Assembly (NCBI GenBank): GCA_042095835.1
Contig: JBELML010000072.1
Coordinates: 1 to 31,054 of the forward strand
Direction of reading: 5' to 3'
DNA from: DATFKA01 sp042095835
Lineage (GTDB): Bacteria; Bacteroidota; Bacteroidia; Chitinophagales; Saprospiraceae
DNA length: 31,054 nucleotides
The notes beneath the pieces are model-generated. The model made no database searches. It worked only from the letters and a program-made list of their open reading frames with translations, and was not told the origin of the DNA. Below are positions 1 through 7,985 of this stretch, piece after piece (position 1 is the stretch's first letter; every line of letters starts with the position of its first letter). The position numbers were made by a program, and so were the translations under genes.

Positions 1-626
1 TTTGAAAAGGTGGAAGTACACAAATAATATATTTTATGGGCTGCCAATCGAGGTGCCTCCTTTTAACCACCGATTATTGATCAAAACGGTTTGACTTTTT
101 GAGGGAGCCCTAATTTTGATTGAGATTAACCTGATTATGCATTCAAATAGGACTCTACAGCTAAATACTAGTAGCCTTAGAATCATAAATATAACTTCAA
201 ATTAATGGACAAAAAAAACAGATAGGATATTTTTTAATCCCTACTAGGTCAGTAGAGATAGAGATCACCAAAACCAGTTGGAATCCCTACATAAAAAATT
301 AAATCGTCTTATTAATTTTGTCAATATAAAACAACTAAGATTTGTTTATCAAACAAATACAATTGAATATAATTGACTTGAAATAACTCTAATTAGTCAA
401 GTGTATTCAAGTATTATGAAACAGCGTTAAAGCTTGTATTATTAATACTAGCTGAAGTTTAATTAAAGATGTGATTTTGCATATTATTACTGTAAAATTA
501 ATATTTATTAGCAATAATTCAAAGGTTGATTTTTTTTTTACAATTTGCATTAAATAAATTAGCAAATGAAATCGCTTATATTTCATGCATAAGCTTAGAT
601 AAGTAACTCAAAATCAAGTAGATAAT
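1..626. other. A/T-rich intergenic stretch with a small hairpin
   Basis: I see no convincing coding sequence here on either strand. The stretch is very A/T-rich and has many stop codons. The only clear local structure is a perfect inverted repeat with arms ATTTGTTT (340-347) and AAACAAAT (351-358) around a 3-base loop. A weaker pair, ACTTGA and TCAAGT, lies in about 375-402. No -33/-7 promoter pair of Bacteroidota type fits well in front of the gene at 627. The left edge of the window may cut a larger intergenic region. Confidence 0.5.
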
Positions 627-1223
627 ATGAAATCACAGGCTTCCCTTTTAATCCTTTTTTGCTTAGTGAGTTTTCTAAGTTGCGCTCAAGAAATCACCAA
701 TGCTTCCTTTCAAATTGGCGCTGCAGTCATGGCAGCTCCTGAAGATTTAAGAGCAGATGCCACTGTCCTCGGTTATGACGACAAAGGTCGTGTTATCACT
801 TTAAAGGAAGGTAGTAACAATATGGTCTGCCTAGCCGATAATCCCAATCAAGAGGGCTTTAATGTCGCTTGCTACCACCAAGATTTGGAGCCTTTTATGG
901 CTAGAGGTAGAGCATTAAAAGCCGAAGGTAAATCGTCTGGCGAAATATTTGAAATCCGAGAAAAAGAGGCTGTTGCTGGCTCTTTGAAAATGCCCGGAAA
1001 TGCTACAACTTTACATATCTTATCTGGCCCTAAGGGACAATATGATGAGGCTACCAATACCGTTTCAGACGCTTTTTATAGATATGTAGTTTATATACCT
1101 TTTGCCACCGCTGAATCTAGTGGCCTGCCACTGCAACCGATCGTTCCTGGTGGCCCTTGGATTATGGATCCTGGTACACATCGAGCTCATATTATGATTA
1201 CACCTCCGGTGAAGCGGGAGTAG
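627..1223 (+). CDS. Small secreted lipoprotein, function unknown
   Basis: This is a 198-residue protein that I do not recognise. The first ~19 residues form a signal peptide of lipoprotein type: a Lys, a hydrophobic run, then FLSC with the lipobox cysteine at residue 19. It should be lipid-anchored in the cell envelope. The mature part has no membrane segment. It holds DDKGRVITLKEGSNNMVCLADNP (about residues 51-73, shortened here) and a CYHQDLEPFMARG stretch (about 82-94), which may form a small beta-rich domain. A second half starting near SLKMPGNATTLHI contains a Gly/Pro-rich C-terminus. It stands alone, with A/T-rich DNA upstream and an octamer repeat array starting four bases after its stop. 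The ATG at 627 is the natural start because the signal peptide begins there. Function should be left open. Confidence 0.75.
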   Translation: MKSQASLLILFCLVSFLSCAQEITNASFQIGAAVMAAPEDLRADATVLGYDDKGRVITLKEGSNNMVCLADNPNQEGFNVACYHQDLEPFMARGRALKAEGKSSGEIFEIREKEAVAGSLKMPGNATTLHILSGPKGQYDEATNTVSDAFYRYVVYIPFATAESSGLPLQPIVPGGPWIMDPGTHRAHIMITPPVKRE

Positions 1224-1226
1224 GGT

Positions 1227-1481
1227 TTATGTGGTGATGTGAAGATATTGTGATGTGGAGATATGGAGATGTAGCGATATAGTGATATAGTGATGTGGTG
1301 AGGTGGAGATATAGTGACGTGGTGACATGGAGACTTGGGGACGGGGAGAGTGGGGACTTGGGGATATTGTGATGTGGAGATGTGAAGATATTGTGAGGTG
1401 GTGACATGGAGATGTGGTGAGGTGGAGATGTGGAGATGTGGTGAGGTGGAGATGTGGTGAGGTGGAGATGTGAAGATGTTT
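1227..1481. repeat. Degenerate octamer tandem array, 32 units
   Basis: Read on the plus strand this is an uninterrupted series of 8-base units with consensus WGATGTGG (variants TGAGGTGG, AGATATGG, TGACATGG). There are 15 units in 1227-1346, one 7-base unit at 1347-1353, and 16 more in 1354-1481. Bases 2 and 3 (GA) hold in nearly every unit, while bases 4-6 vary. The plus strand is almost free of C, so strand composition is strongly skewed. The last ten units are the most regular, alternating AGATGTGG and TGAGGTGG. The minus-strand reading frame through it gives a Ser/Pro/His/Thr/Leu-rich string that is only the repeat translated. The rest of the 320-base gap between genes (1482-1543) is G/T-rich and shows nothing else. 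Confidence 0.9.
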
Positions 1482-1543
1482 GGGATATGGGGTTCTGGGG
1501 TGAGGATTTTTGTGTCAGGGGGAAGCCTTCTTTGGTTGCTTAG

Positions 1544-2617
1544 CTAGTTTTTTTTATGGATGGTAAGCAGCATTAATACTAGGAGAATTAGGATGAACAG
1601 GAAGCCAAAACGCAAGCCTATCCAGTCCGCAAGAAAACCGATTACTGGTGGCCCTACAAAGAAACCGGCATAGCCAATGGTAGTTGCCATTGCGATGCCT
1701 ACTGATGGGTTCACGCCTTTGATGTTACCTGATCTGGAATAAATAATGGGTACAATCGTAGAGATACCCAATCCAATCATCGCAAAACCAATTAAGCTTG
1801 GAATCATTGAGGGGAATAGAACAACCAAACCTAAACCTGTGATTGCCAGGATACCATCAAAGGTTAATAATCGATCGCTGCCCCATCTTTGGGTTAAGCG
1901 ATCACCCACTAGACGTCCAATGGTCATCGTTGTCGCGTAAACACCAAAGGCAAAAGCACTAAATGCCTCGGAAGCTCCAACAACGGTATTCATAAAAATA
2001 GCAGACCAATCGGTCATGGCTCCCTCTCCTATCATGCCGCAAAAAGCAATAATTCCTAGAGGTAAGATAGCTTTTGTTGGCAAACGAAATTTGGATCCTT
2101 TTTCTTGAACTTCCTCTACTGGTGGATCTTCCACCAAGTAAAAGGAATAATAGATTAAAATAGCTAAAGCTAGTAGGCCCATCAAGCCAAAGTGATAAAA
2201 TAAAGGCGTATCAAAATTGGCAAATAATGCACCTACCCCAGCCCCTAAGGCCATACCAATACTAAATACTGCGTGAAAAGAAGAAAGTATTGGTTTCTCA
2301 AATAAACGCTCTACAAATACCGCTTGACCATTCATCGATACATCCATACTTCCACCTAAAATCCCCAAGCTAAAAAACACGGGAATGATTTGGTAGAAAT
2401 TAGAGCAACTCGCTAAAAAAGGGATGGCAAATACATATAAACATCCCACTATGGTGGTCCACCTCTTGGTACCATATCGCTGAATGAGCACCCCTGTAAA
2501 TGGCATAGCAACAATTGCCCCAAAAGCCATCACCAAAAGTAAAGTTCCCAACTCCGTATTTGACACCGAAAAAAAACGCTGCAACTCCGGCAGACGCGAA
2601 CTCCAATTGGCAAACAT
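1544..2617 (-). CDS. MFS transporter (YbjJ-like), start uncertain
   Basis: This is a major facilitator superfamily membrane transporter of about 12 hydrophobic segments; the substrate is unknown. The N-terminal stretch FANWSSRLPELQ followed by a long hydrophobic helix and a loop with QRYGTKRW fits the MFS signature between helices 2 and 3. A second-half counterpart, GRLVGDRLTQRWGSDR, occurs near residue 235. The ATG at 2617 gives 357 residues, short for the family (about 380-400). The same frame stays open upstream to a stop at 2708-2710 and encodes NKSRYAVAAFFFFNGF directly before the ATG. That reads as the missing first half of helix 1. No ATG, GTG or TTG occurs there; an ATT codon is available. 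The upstream part overlaps octamer repeats, so the original start may have been lost. Alternatively the protein uses a rare start. Confidence 0.85.
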   Translation of the reverse strand: MFANWSSRLPELQRFFSVSNTELGTLLLVMAFGAIVAMPFTGVLIQRYGTKRWTTIVGCLYVFAIPFLASCSNFYQIIPVFFSLGILGGSMDVSMNGQAVFVERLFEKPILSSFHAVFSIGMALGAGVGALFANFDTPLFYHFGLMGLLALAILIYYSFYLVEDPPVEEVQEKGSKFRLPTKAILPLGIIAFCGMIGEGAMTDWSAIFMNTVVGASEAFSAFAFGVYATTMTIGRLVGDRLTQRWGSDRLLTFDGILAITGLGLVVLFPSMIPSLIGFAMIGLGISTIVPIIYSRSGNIKGVNPSVGIAMATTIGYAGFFVGPPVIGFLADWIGLRFGFLFILILLVLMLLTIHKKN

Positions 2618-2673
2618 GAAGCCATTGAAGAAGAAGAAAGCAGCAACCGCGTAGCGGGATTTATTTAATGTTG

Positions 2674-2713
2674 TATTAATGTAGTGATGTATTGATGCCT
2701 GCCTGCCTCAGGC
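2674..2713. repeat. Short octamer array plus GCCTG palindrome
   Basis: Three octamer units, TATTAATG, TAGTGATG and TATTGATG, lie at 2674-2697. They run directly into CCTGCCTG and then an inverted repeat with arms GCCTG (2701-2705) and CAGGC (2709-2713). The site lies between the pgi stop and the MFS gene's apparent start, and it occupies the open frame in front of the MFS ATG. It resembles the other octamer arrays in this window in period but not in consensus. Confidence 0.6.
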
Positions 2714-2744
2714 GAAGGACTCGACAGATGAATAATGATATAGT

Positions 2745-4397
2745 CTATGTACGCATGGCTTTGTAGGCGTTGATTAAGCCATTGGTGGAACTGTCATGGC
2801 TAAGCACCGCATTTTCATCTTCTAGCTCTGGAAGAATCTTTTTAGCGAGTTGCTTACCTAGCTCTACACCCCATTGATCAAAGGAATAAATATTCCAAAT
2901 GACTCCTTGGGTGAAAATCTTATGCTCGTACAAAGCAATTAATTGCCCCAAAGTAAAGGGCGTCAATTTCTTAAGTAGAATAGAATTCGTTGGGCGATTC
3001 CCTTCGAATACTTTAAAAGGTAATAAAGCTTCAATCTCAGCTTCAGATTTTCCGGCAGCTGCTAATTCAGCGCTGGCTTCTCCTGGAGATTTACCATTCA
3101 TCAGGGCTTCCGTTTGAGCAAAAAAATTGGACAACAGCTTCTGATGATGATCTCCTATTGGATTGTGACTTTGCGCAGTAGCGATAAAATCACAAGGAAT
3201 CAGCTTGGTCCCCTGGTGGATCAATTGGTAAAAGGCATGCTGACCATTTGTACCTGGCTCGCCCCAAACAATAGGTCCCGTTTGGTAGGTCACTTTTTCT
3301 CCATTTCGATCTACATATTTACCATTACTTTCCATATTTCCTTGCTGAAAATAGGCTGCAAAACGGTGTAAATATTGGTCATAAGGAAGGATAGCTTCAG
3401 TCTCAGCCTCGAAAAAATTGTTATACCAAATCCCTATCAAGGCCAGAATAACTGGAGCATTCTGCTCTAATGGAGTGGATTTGAAGTGTTGATCCATATC
3501 GTGCAGGCCAGCTAATAGCGCCTTGAAATGATCAAAGCCAATTGTACAAGCAATAGACAAACCAATGGCACTACTTAGAGAGTAGCGTCCGCCCACCCAA
3601 GGCCAAAATTCAAACATATTCTCGGGGGCAATACCGAATTTTTTGACTCCATCCAGATTAGTAGATAGTGCCACGAAATGCTTGGCCACCTGAGCTTCAT
3701 CTTTAGCATGACTGAGGAACCAATCTCTAGCAGAAAAAGCATTGGTCATGGTCTCCTGCGTAGTAAAGGTTTTAGACGCAATCATAAACAGCGTAGTCTC
3801 TGGGTTCACCTTTTTGAGGGTCTCTGCTATATGAGTACCATCAACATTGGAGACATAATGTACAGACATTCCCTCTTTCCAATAAGGTTTCAAAGCTTCG
3901 GTCACCATTACTGGACCTAAGTCTGAACCACCTATACCTATATTAACAATAGCCTCGATAGCCTTGCCTGTATATCCTTTCCATGAGCCGTCTTGCACAT
4001 TATTGGAAAAAGTCTCCATCCTTGCTAAAACTTCCTTTACTTCAGGCATGACGTCTTTGCCGTCCAAATAAATAGGTTCATCGGATTGATTACGAAGTGC
4101 AATGTGTAATACCGCCCGATTTTCGGTGGCATTAATTCGATCTCCACCAAACATTTTCTGGACACCTTCTTCCAGACCACAGTCTTTTGCCAGCTCTAAT
4201 AATAAGCGCAGTGTCTCCGTGCTTACCCTGTTTTTAGAATAATCTATAAGTAAATCACCTAACACTAATTTAAAGTGATCAAATCTTGCAGGATCCACTT
4301 CGAAGAGGGCTTTTATTTCCTGATCTTTAATAGCCTCAAAGTGGGCTTCTAATTTTTTCCAAGCTTGTGTTTGAGTTGGATTCTGATTGTTTAGCAT
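2745..4397 (-). CDS. pgi: Glucose-6-phosphate isomerase
   Basis: This cytoplasmic enzyme interconverts glucose-6-phosphate and fructose-6-phosphate in glycolysis and gluconeogenesis. At 550 residues it has the normal length of the large bacterial and eukaryotic-type PGI. Family marks are all present: NIGIGGSDLGP (about 152-162, phosphate binding), FMIASKTFTTQET, the WVGGRYSLSSAIGLS signature, GNMESNGKYVDR with the catalytic Glu, WGEPGTNGQHAFYQLIHQG with the ring-opening His, and the C-terminal SFDQWGVELGKQLA signature with the active-site Lys. The ATG at 4397 gives the expected N-terminus. It sits downstream of the GT39 gene on the same strand with a 42-base gap that is largely an octamer array, so co-transcription is possible but not shown. 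Nothing looks broken. Confidence 0.98.
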   Translation of the reverse strand: MLNNQNPTQTQAWKKLEAHFEAIKDQEIKALFEVDPARFDHFKLVLGDLLIDYSKNRVSTETLRLLLELAKDCGLEEGVQKMFGGDRINATENRAVLHIALRNQSDEPIYLDGKDVMPEVKEVLARMETFSNNVQDGSWKGYTGKAIEAIVNIGIGGSDLGPVMVTEALKPYWKEGMSVHYVSNVDGTHIAETLKKVNPETTLFMIASKTFTTQETMTNAFSARDWFLSHAKDEAQVAKHFVALSTNLDGVKKFGIAPENMFEFWPWVGGRYSLSSAIGLSIACTIGFDHFKALLAGLHDMDQHFKSTPLEQNAPVILALIGIWYNNFFEAETEAILPYDQYLHRFAAYFQQGNMESNGKYVDRNGEKVTYQTGPIVWGEPGTNGQHAFYQLIHQGTKLIPCDFIATAQSHNPIGDHHQKLLSNFFAQTEALMNGKSPGEASAELAAAGKSEAEIEALLPFKVFEGNRPTNSILLKKLTPFTLGQLIALYEHKIFTQGVIWNIYSFDQWGVELGKQLAKKILPELEDENAVLSHDSSTNGLINAYKAMRT

Positions 4398-4408
4398 GGC
4401 GGGTTATT

Positions 4409-4456
4409 CAATGAGTTAATGAGTGAATGAATAAATGTGTTAATGGGTCGATGCGC
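4409..4456. repeat. Octamer array between GT39 gene and pgi
   Basis: Six consecutive 8-base units read CAATGAGT, TAATGAGT, GAATGAAT, AAATGTGT, TAATGGGT and CGATGCGC (plus strand). The ATG core at unit positions 3-5 is kept in all six. The array fills the short gap between the two genes and runs over the last codons and stop (TAA, complement of 4440-4442) of the minus-strand GT39 gene. That protein's last three or four residues are therefore encoded by repeat sequence. Confidence 0.7.
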
Positions 4457-6092
4457 TCTTTATAAAAACAGGTTCCCCTTTGCTATTGATTGCCGGGAAT
4501 AAATCTCCAGTTCTTACGCCTATAAACAGCTGAGTAGGACCGATGGCTTTCATGAAACGATTCATTTTTAGCTTAACTTCTATTTTATTTTTACCTGGAG
4601 GCCAGTCTTGCTCCTCATAGACTAATTCTATCCAGTGTTTTGATTCATCTTTTGCAATAAAAACCGCGTAAAGCTGAATTGGAAAGTTGCCCGTATTTGC
4701 TTGTATGGTATGCCTATATGGATTTTCTAGTGTCACTTCAAAGAAATAATTCTCATCATGGATCAGCGTATCAACATCTAAAGCATATTCGATCCAAACA
4801 TTTTGGGTAACCTGAAAACTGTCTGCAATTGCGTAAGTTTTGCCTCCACGATTGGTCAATTGTAGAGGTAAACATGCGGCACACTCCAATTCACCTTGGC
4901 CAACAATATAGACTTTTTGGTTGTGTAATGCCTTTTCCCAATCAAAAAGATCATATTGATTTTTTCGGTAATAAACATCCGTCAAGGTATAGGCACGCTC
5001 TTTGGCATAGAAGGCATATTTCGAAGGATCGCGGTAGGAATCCATAAACAAAATCGGTAGACCATGAGCCTCCTCTTTCAACTCTGCTACCCAAGTCCGT
5101 TTATGAAAATCAGAGTCTAGGTTTTTAAATGGAATCAATAAAAATATCCGAGCAATGAGAAGGAGTACAATAGTCGACCAAACCATTCGCTTAAGCCATT
5201 TCAAGTTGATGATCTCCTCCTGAGCAGAACGGTATAATAGTAGGACAAAAACCAAACTTAGTAAGGCTGTCCAGTGTGGTTCGGCATGCCCTTTTAAAGT
5301 AAGTAAAAGAAATAGGCCCCAAAAGCCCCAAATCAGGAAAAGCCAAGATTTCTCAAAGGTATTTTTCGGTCGCCATTTCCGTATACTTTGCCAGATAAAA
5401 GGAACTACTAATGGACTAAAAATCACCAGCTGGTTCCCTAAATAATTGAGTGTATATTTAAATTCATATTTATCATCTCGACCAGACAGATGATAGCGAA
5501 AAGATGGAAAATCGTTACTGTATTGCCAATATAAATGGGGGAAAAAACATATAAATCCTAGGATACCGGCTACCCAAAATTTGGGATTCCGAAGAAGCTT
5601 AAGATTGGATAATAAAATGAAGAAGATCCATAGCACCCCATGGTATTTGCTGTGCAACATAGCCGCCATACACAATCCCATAGCTAAGGCAATGCCCCAA
5701 GTATTTTTATCGAGGAAAATTTTATATAAATACAAATAAAGTGCTCCAAAAAATAAAAGCGGTGCATCCGGCGTCGAAATAAAACCATAGACGTGCAGCA
5801 TCGGCATGGCCAAGACCAGCAAAGCGAATAAATGAATATCTTCCTTGCCTTTGGGTTTTCCAAGGATCAACCACAGGAGATAAACAGTACCCAGCAATAA
5901 CAAAATGGGAGCCAAGCGTACACCAAGTGTAGATGAAAAAATGGCAAAGCCTCCTTTGATAGCCAAGGCAACTCCTGCGGGATGATCGAAATAACCCCAA
6001 TCCAAATCTTGACTATAAATCCAGTAATAGGCTTCGTCGGGGTCCAGCTCCGTGAATAAGGCTTGAACTACATTTAGGACTCCAAGAATCAA
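4440..6092 (-). CDS. Membrane glycosyltransferase, GT39/PMT_2 (ArnT-like)
   Basis: This is a multi-spanning inner-membrane glycosyltransferase of the dolichyl-phosphate-mannose mannosyltransferase superfamily. It should move a sugar from a polyprenyl-phosphate donor to an acceptor on the periplasmic side; the substrate is unknown. The hallmark is the first periplasmic loop, ELDPDEAYYWIYSQDLDWGYFDHP, of which LDPDEAYYW and YFDHPAG are the conserved acidic/aromatic parts. About ten hydrophobic helices follow, then a soluble C-terminal beta-rich domain from about residue 340. The first codon taken here is TTG at 6092. The frame is open upstream to a stop at 6144-6146 and encodes KKENLQIPSITILLL, which completes helix 1 and looks native. 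The only start-like codon there is ATT at 6135-6137. The true start is therefore probably about 15 codons upstream and non-standard. The 3' end overlaps an octamer array. Confidence 0.88.
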   Translation of the reverse strand: MILGVLNVVQALFTELDPDEAYYWIYSQDLDWGYFDHPAGVALAIKGGFAIFSSTLGVRLAPILLLLGTVYLLWLILGKPKGKEDIHLFALLVLAMPMLHVYGFISTPDAPLLFFGALYLYLYKIFLDKNTWGIALAMGLCMAAMLHSKYHGVLWIFFILLSNLKLLRNPKFWVAGILGFICFFPHLYWQYSNDFPSFRYHLSGRDDKYEFKYTLNYLGNQLVIFSPLVVPFIWQSIRKWRPKNTFEKSWLFLIWGFWGLFLLLTLKGHAEPHWTALLSLVFVLLLYRSAQEEIINLKWLKRMVWSTIVLLLIARIFLLIPFKNLDSDFHKRTWVAELKEEAHGLPILFMDSYRDPSKYAFYAKERAYTLTDVYYRKNQYDLFDWEKALHNQKVYIVGQGELECAACLPLQLTNRGGKTYAIADSFQVTQNVWIEYALDVDTLIHDENYFFEVTLENPYRHTIQANTGNFPIQLYAVFIAKDESKHWIELVYEEQDWPPGKNKIEVKLKMNRFMKAIGPTQLFIGVRTGDLFPAINSKGEPVFIKSASTH

Positions 6093-6188
6093 AAGGAGTA
6101 TTGTAATGGACGGTATTTGTAGATTTTCCTTTTTAATAGTTCCCTACATTTATTGCTAAGAGTATGTTTGAATTTTGTTTTTGGAAGT

Positions 6189-6288
6189 AAAATTTGATGA
6201 TCTTGTCTCTAGAAAAGGCAAAAGCGCAGAAAAACTCTAGCTATTGCGAGCATTTTTAACGATTTCTAGGGGCAAAAGGGCAAATTTT
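6189..6288. repeat. Structured dispersed repeat, copy D (diverged)
   Basis: This is a nested imperfect hairpin. The outer arms are AAAATTTG (6189-6196) and CAAATTTT (6281-6288). After internal loops of 7 and 6 bases comes a second stem, TGTCTCTAGAAA (6204-6215) with TTTCTAGGGGCA (6263-6274), which pairs over 12 positions with two G-T wobbles. Inside lies a core beginning AAGGCAAAAGCGCAG and ending GAGCATTTTTAACG. That resembles the core of copies A-C at both ends but not in the middle. It fills most of the gap between the GT39 gene and the DUF3298 lipoprotein gene. Confidence 0.65.
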
Positions 6289-6317
6289 AGCCCGAAGGAT
6301 AAATTTTTAAACATACT

Positions 6318-7100
6318 CTAACTTAATTGAGGCAAGTACCTACTTTTGAGGACTCCTGCCAAGCGGCTGTAAGGTATAATTATTTCTGTTATTCCAGCAG
6401 CATAAGGTGCAATTTCATACGGATTATAATAGAGCTTGATCCCTTCCGAGGTGAAGGCAAAATTGGTAGACAATTGAAAGGATTCCATAAAAAACCCTGC
6501 TTCCTGTAGAGGCACCTCTGGATCAATCTGTCTTTCAAAGCGAAAAATTTCTTCCGCGATTTTCTTGAAGGCCTCATAATCGACCACAATGTCATCTACA
6601 CTCAAAAGGCGGCCTCCATCCAGATCGAAGTTAAACATGGAAGTGAAGGTGTTGGGATGAGCACCGCCTGTAAAGCGATAACTATTTAAGGAAACCGAAA
6701 ATAATTTTTCATTAGCATAAGTCACTTCGCTTGAGCAATATAACTCCCAGGGCATATCAAATCCACCAAAAGAGAACTCCTGATAATCCCTAAAAAAATC
6801 ATTGGCTACTTCCTGTAAAGATTGTTGATCTGGCTTGGCCTCAGGTTGATCCGAAAGTAATTGGAGAAGATACTCCATGATCGAATTGTTGATCTGGTCT
6901 TTTACGTCTGCATCGGCGCTGTCGAAATTCGGATAAGCAGCTTTGAATACTGCACACTTGGTGCTATCTACTGCACATTCGGGTGAATATTGCACAAACT
7001 CCACAAAGTGATAAGGCAAGCTCAATGATTCTACCTGCTCTTCTTGGCAGGCTCCAAAAAGAATAAACAGTATTCCGCCAAATGCAAGCAACTTCCACAT
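6318..7100 (-). CDS. DUF3298/RsiV-type lipoprotein
   Basis: This 260-residue secreted lipoprotein is predicted to be anchored in the envelope. The signal peptide runs MWKLLAFGGILFILFGAC and ends in a lipobox (FGAC). The middle part (SLPYHFVEFVQYSPECAVDS onward, broken up here) looks like the DUF4163/PdaC N-terminal domain. The second half carries the DUF3298 mark RFTGGAHPNT, followed by FDLDGGRLLSVDDI. Proteins with this pair include RsiV-like anti-sigma factors and PdaC-like deacetylase relatives. In Bacteroidota most are uncharacterised lipoproteins, so no enzyme activity is claimed. I chose the ATG at 7100 rather than an in-frame TTG 12 bases upstream, because the signal peptide begins at MWK. 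It is on the same strand as the exonuclease remnant upstream, 34 bases away. Confidence 0.85.
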   Translation of the reverse strand: MWKLLAFGGILFILFGACQEEQVESLSLPYHFVEFVQYSPECAVDSTKCAVFKAAYPNFDSADADVKDQINNSIMEYLLQLLSDQPEAKPDQQSLQEVANDFFRDYQEFSFGGFDMPWELYCSSEVTYANEKLFSVSLNSYRFTGGAHPNTFTSMFNFDLDGGRLLSVDDIVVDYEAFKKIAEEIFRFERQIDPEVPLQEAGFFMESFQLSTNFAFTSEGIKLYYNPYEIAPYAAGITEIIIPYSRLAGVLKSRYLPQLS

Positions 7101-7134
7101 AAAATCAGTCAATTAGATCTTTGCATTAAAGAAT

Positions 7135-7443
7135 TTAAAGACGCCCAAAAATAGAGAATGTCAGGAACAAATCCTTGGTTTGTACAACACCTCTTTTCTT
7201 TAGATGGGTAAAAATTTTCATTAGTAGAAGGGCCGTGAGTAGAGCATCGCCCGATGCAGTATGGCAATCATGAGCAGTACTAGCAAATTGATCACATAAA
7301 ACATCTAGACTAAGGGACTTCGAGGAGTAGTAAACATTTTTTGGTAAAACGCGCTTTACCAGCACTCCAGTATCTAAGACTCTATTTTTAAGCTTTTGCC
7401 CAGTTTCGGATTTGATCAGATGATTTAGTAGAATGAGAGAATA
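7135..7443 (-). pseudogene. 3'-truncated-domain remnant of a DEDDh 3'-5' exonuclease
   Basis: The open frame from 7443 down to the TAA at 7135 encodes about 102 residues. They match the C-terminal part of a DNA polymerase III epsilon-type exonuclease. The readable parts are SLILLNHLIKSETGQ, then KNRVLDTGVLVKRVLPK, and the ExoIII motif AHDCHTASGDALLTA with the His and Asp of the DEDDh active site. The N-terminal ExoI (DxE) and ExoII motifs are absent: an in-frame TGA stands at 7444-7446, and no start codon precedes the conserved region except an internal GTG at 7365. I read this as a 5'-truncated, inactive gene. Clusters of DUF4212, symporter, exonuclease and acs are known in other bacteria. 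Its place just before the acetate genes suggests it was once part of that cluster. A short expressed protein from the GTG is possible but would lack catalysis. Confidence 0.75.
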
Positions 7444-7454
7444 TCATATATGAT
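7443..7454. promoter_or_regulatory. 12-bp perfect palindrome, possible operator
   Basis: ATCATATATGAT is a perfect palindrome of 12 bases, about 100 bases upstream of the ArsR-type gene and overlapping the decayed end of the exonuclease remnant. A second pair, ATCTATTT (7520-7527) and AAATAGAT (7544-7551), lies right in front of the start codon. Both have the A/T-rich two-fold form that ArsR-type repressors often bind. Neither matches a site I can name, and chance palindromes are common in DNA this A/T-rich. Confidence 0.3.
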
Positions 7455-7554
7455 TAAATTTTTTAATAAGTGAAATTGGATTTTTCTTTATCTGTGAACC
7501 ACAAATCAAATATCATGTTATCTATTTATTTAGATTTATTAGAAAATAGATGTT

Positions 7555-7854
7555 ATGGAGTTAAAAACACATTTTAATAAGACTTTTCTTGAGAACTCCA
7601 CGGAAACCCTTAGAGCTATTGCTCATCCTATCCGTATTGCCATTATTGACCTCCTCCATCAAAATGGGGAGATGAATGTGACCGACATCCACGAGCGCTT
7701 AAACATTCAACAGGCAATAGCTTCTCATCATCTGCGCATTCTCAAAAATAAAAATGTAGTGAAAGTGCAGCGCGATGGTCAAAAATCGCTTTATTCATTG
7801 AGAAGTGGCGACTTTTATGCCATTGTACAAACCCTTAAAAAGGTTATTCATTAA
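7555..7854 (+). CDS. ArsR-family winged-helix regulator
   Basis: This is a 99-residue transcription factor with a single winged helix-turn-helix domain filling nearly the whole protein. The segment LRAIAHPIRIAIIDLL is the typical first helix of the family. NVTDIHERLNIQQAIASHHLRIL is the helix-turn-helix, and VVKVQRDGQKSLYSL is the wing. The cysteine metal-binding box ELCVCDL of classical ArsR/SmtB sensors is absent and there are no cysteines at all, so it probably does not sense metals this way. The ATG at 7555 has A/T-rich DNA before it and no Shine-Dalgarno site. It lies 231 bases upstream of the DUF4212/symporter genes on the same strand. Control of acetate uptake, or of itself, is an inference from position only. 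Confidence 0.92.
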   Translation: MELKTHFNKTFLENSTETLRAIAHPIRIAIIDLLHQNGEMNVTDIHERLNIQQAIASHHLRILKNKNVVKVQRDGQKSLYSLRSGDFYAIVQTLKKVIH

Positions 7855-7985
7855 GCTAAACCTTATTTTTTTACCTACTCCACTCTTTCTCTCGCACTCC
7901 AATCCGCCGTCCACTAATTTAATCGATGTCTATTAAGTCGGTAATGGCATTTGTCATATTATCTCATTTTTCGCTTTCCTAAAGC

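Noticed and set aside
1198..1407. 69-residue minus-strand reading frame rich in Ser, Pro, His, Thr and Leu
   Set aside because: It is the octamer array translated; the amino-acid pattern follows the 8-base repeat in three shifting frames.
1227..1481. CRISPR array
   Set aside because: Units are 8 bases, contiguous and without spacers; no cas genes are present.
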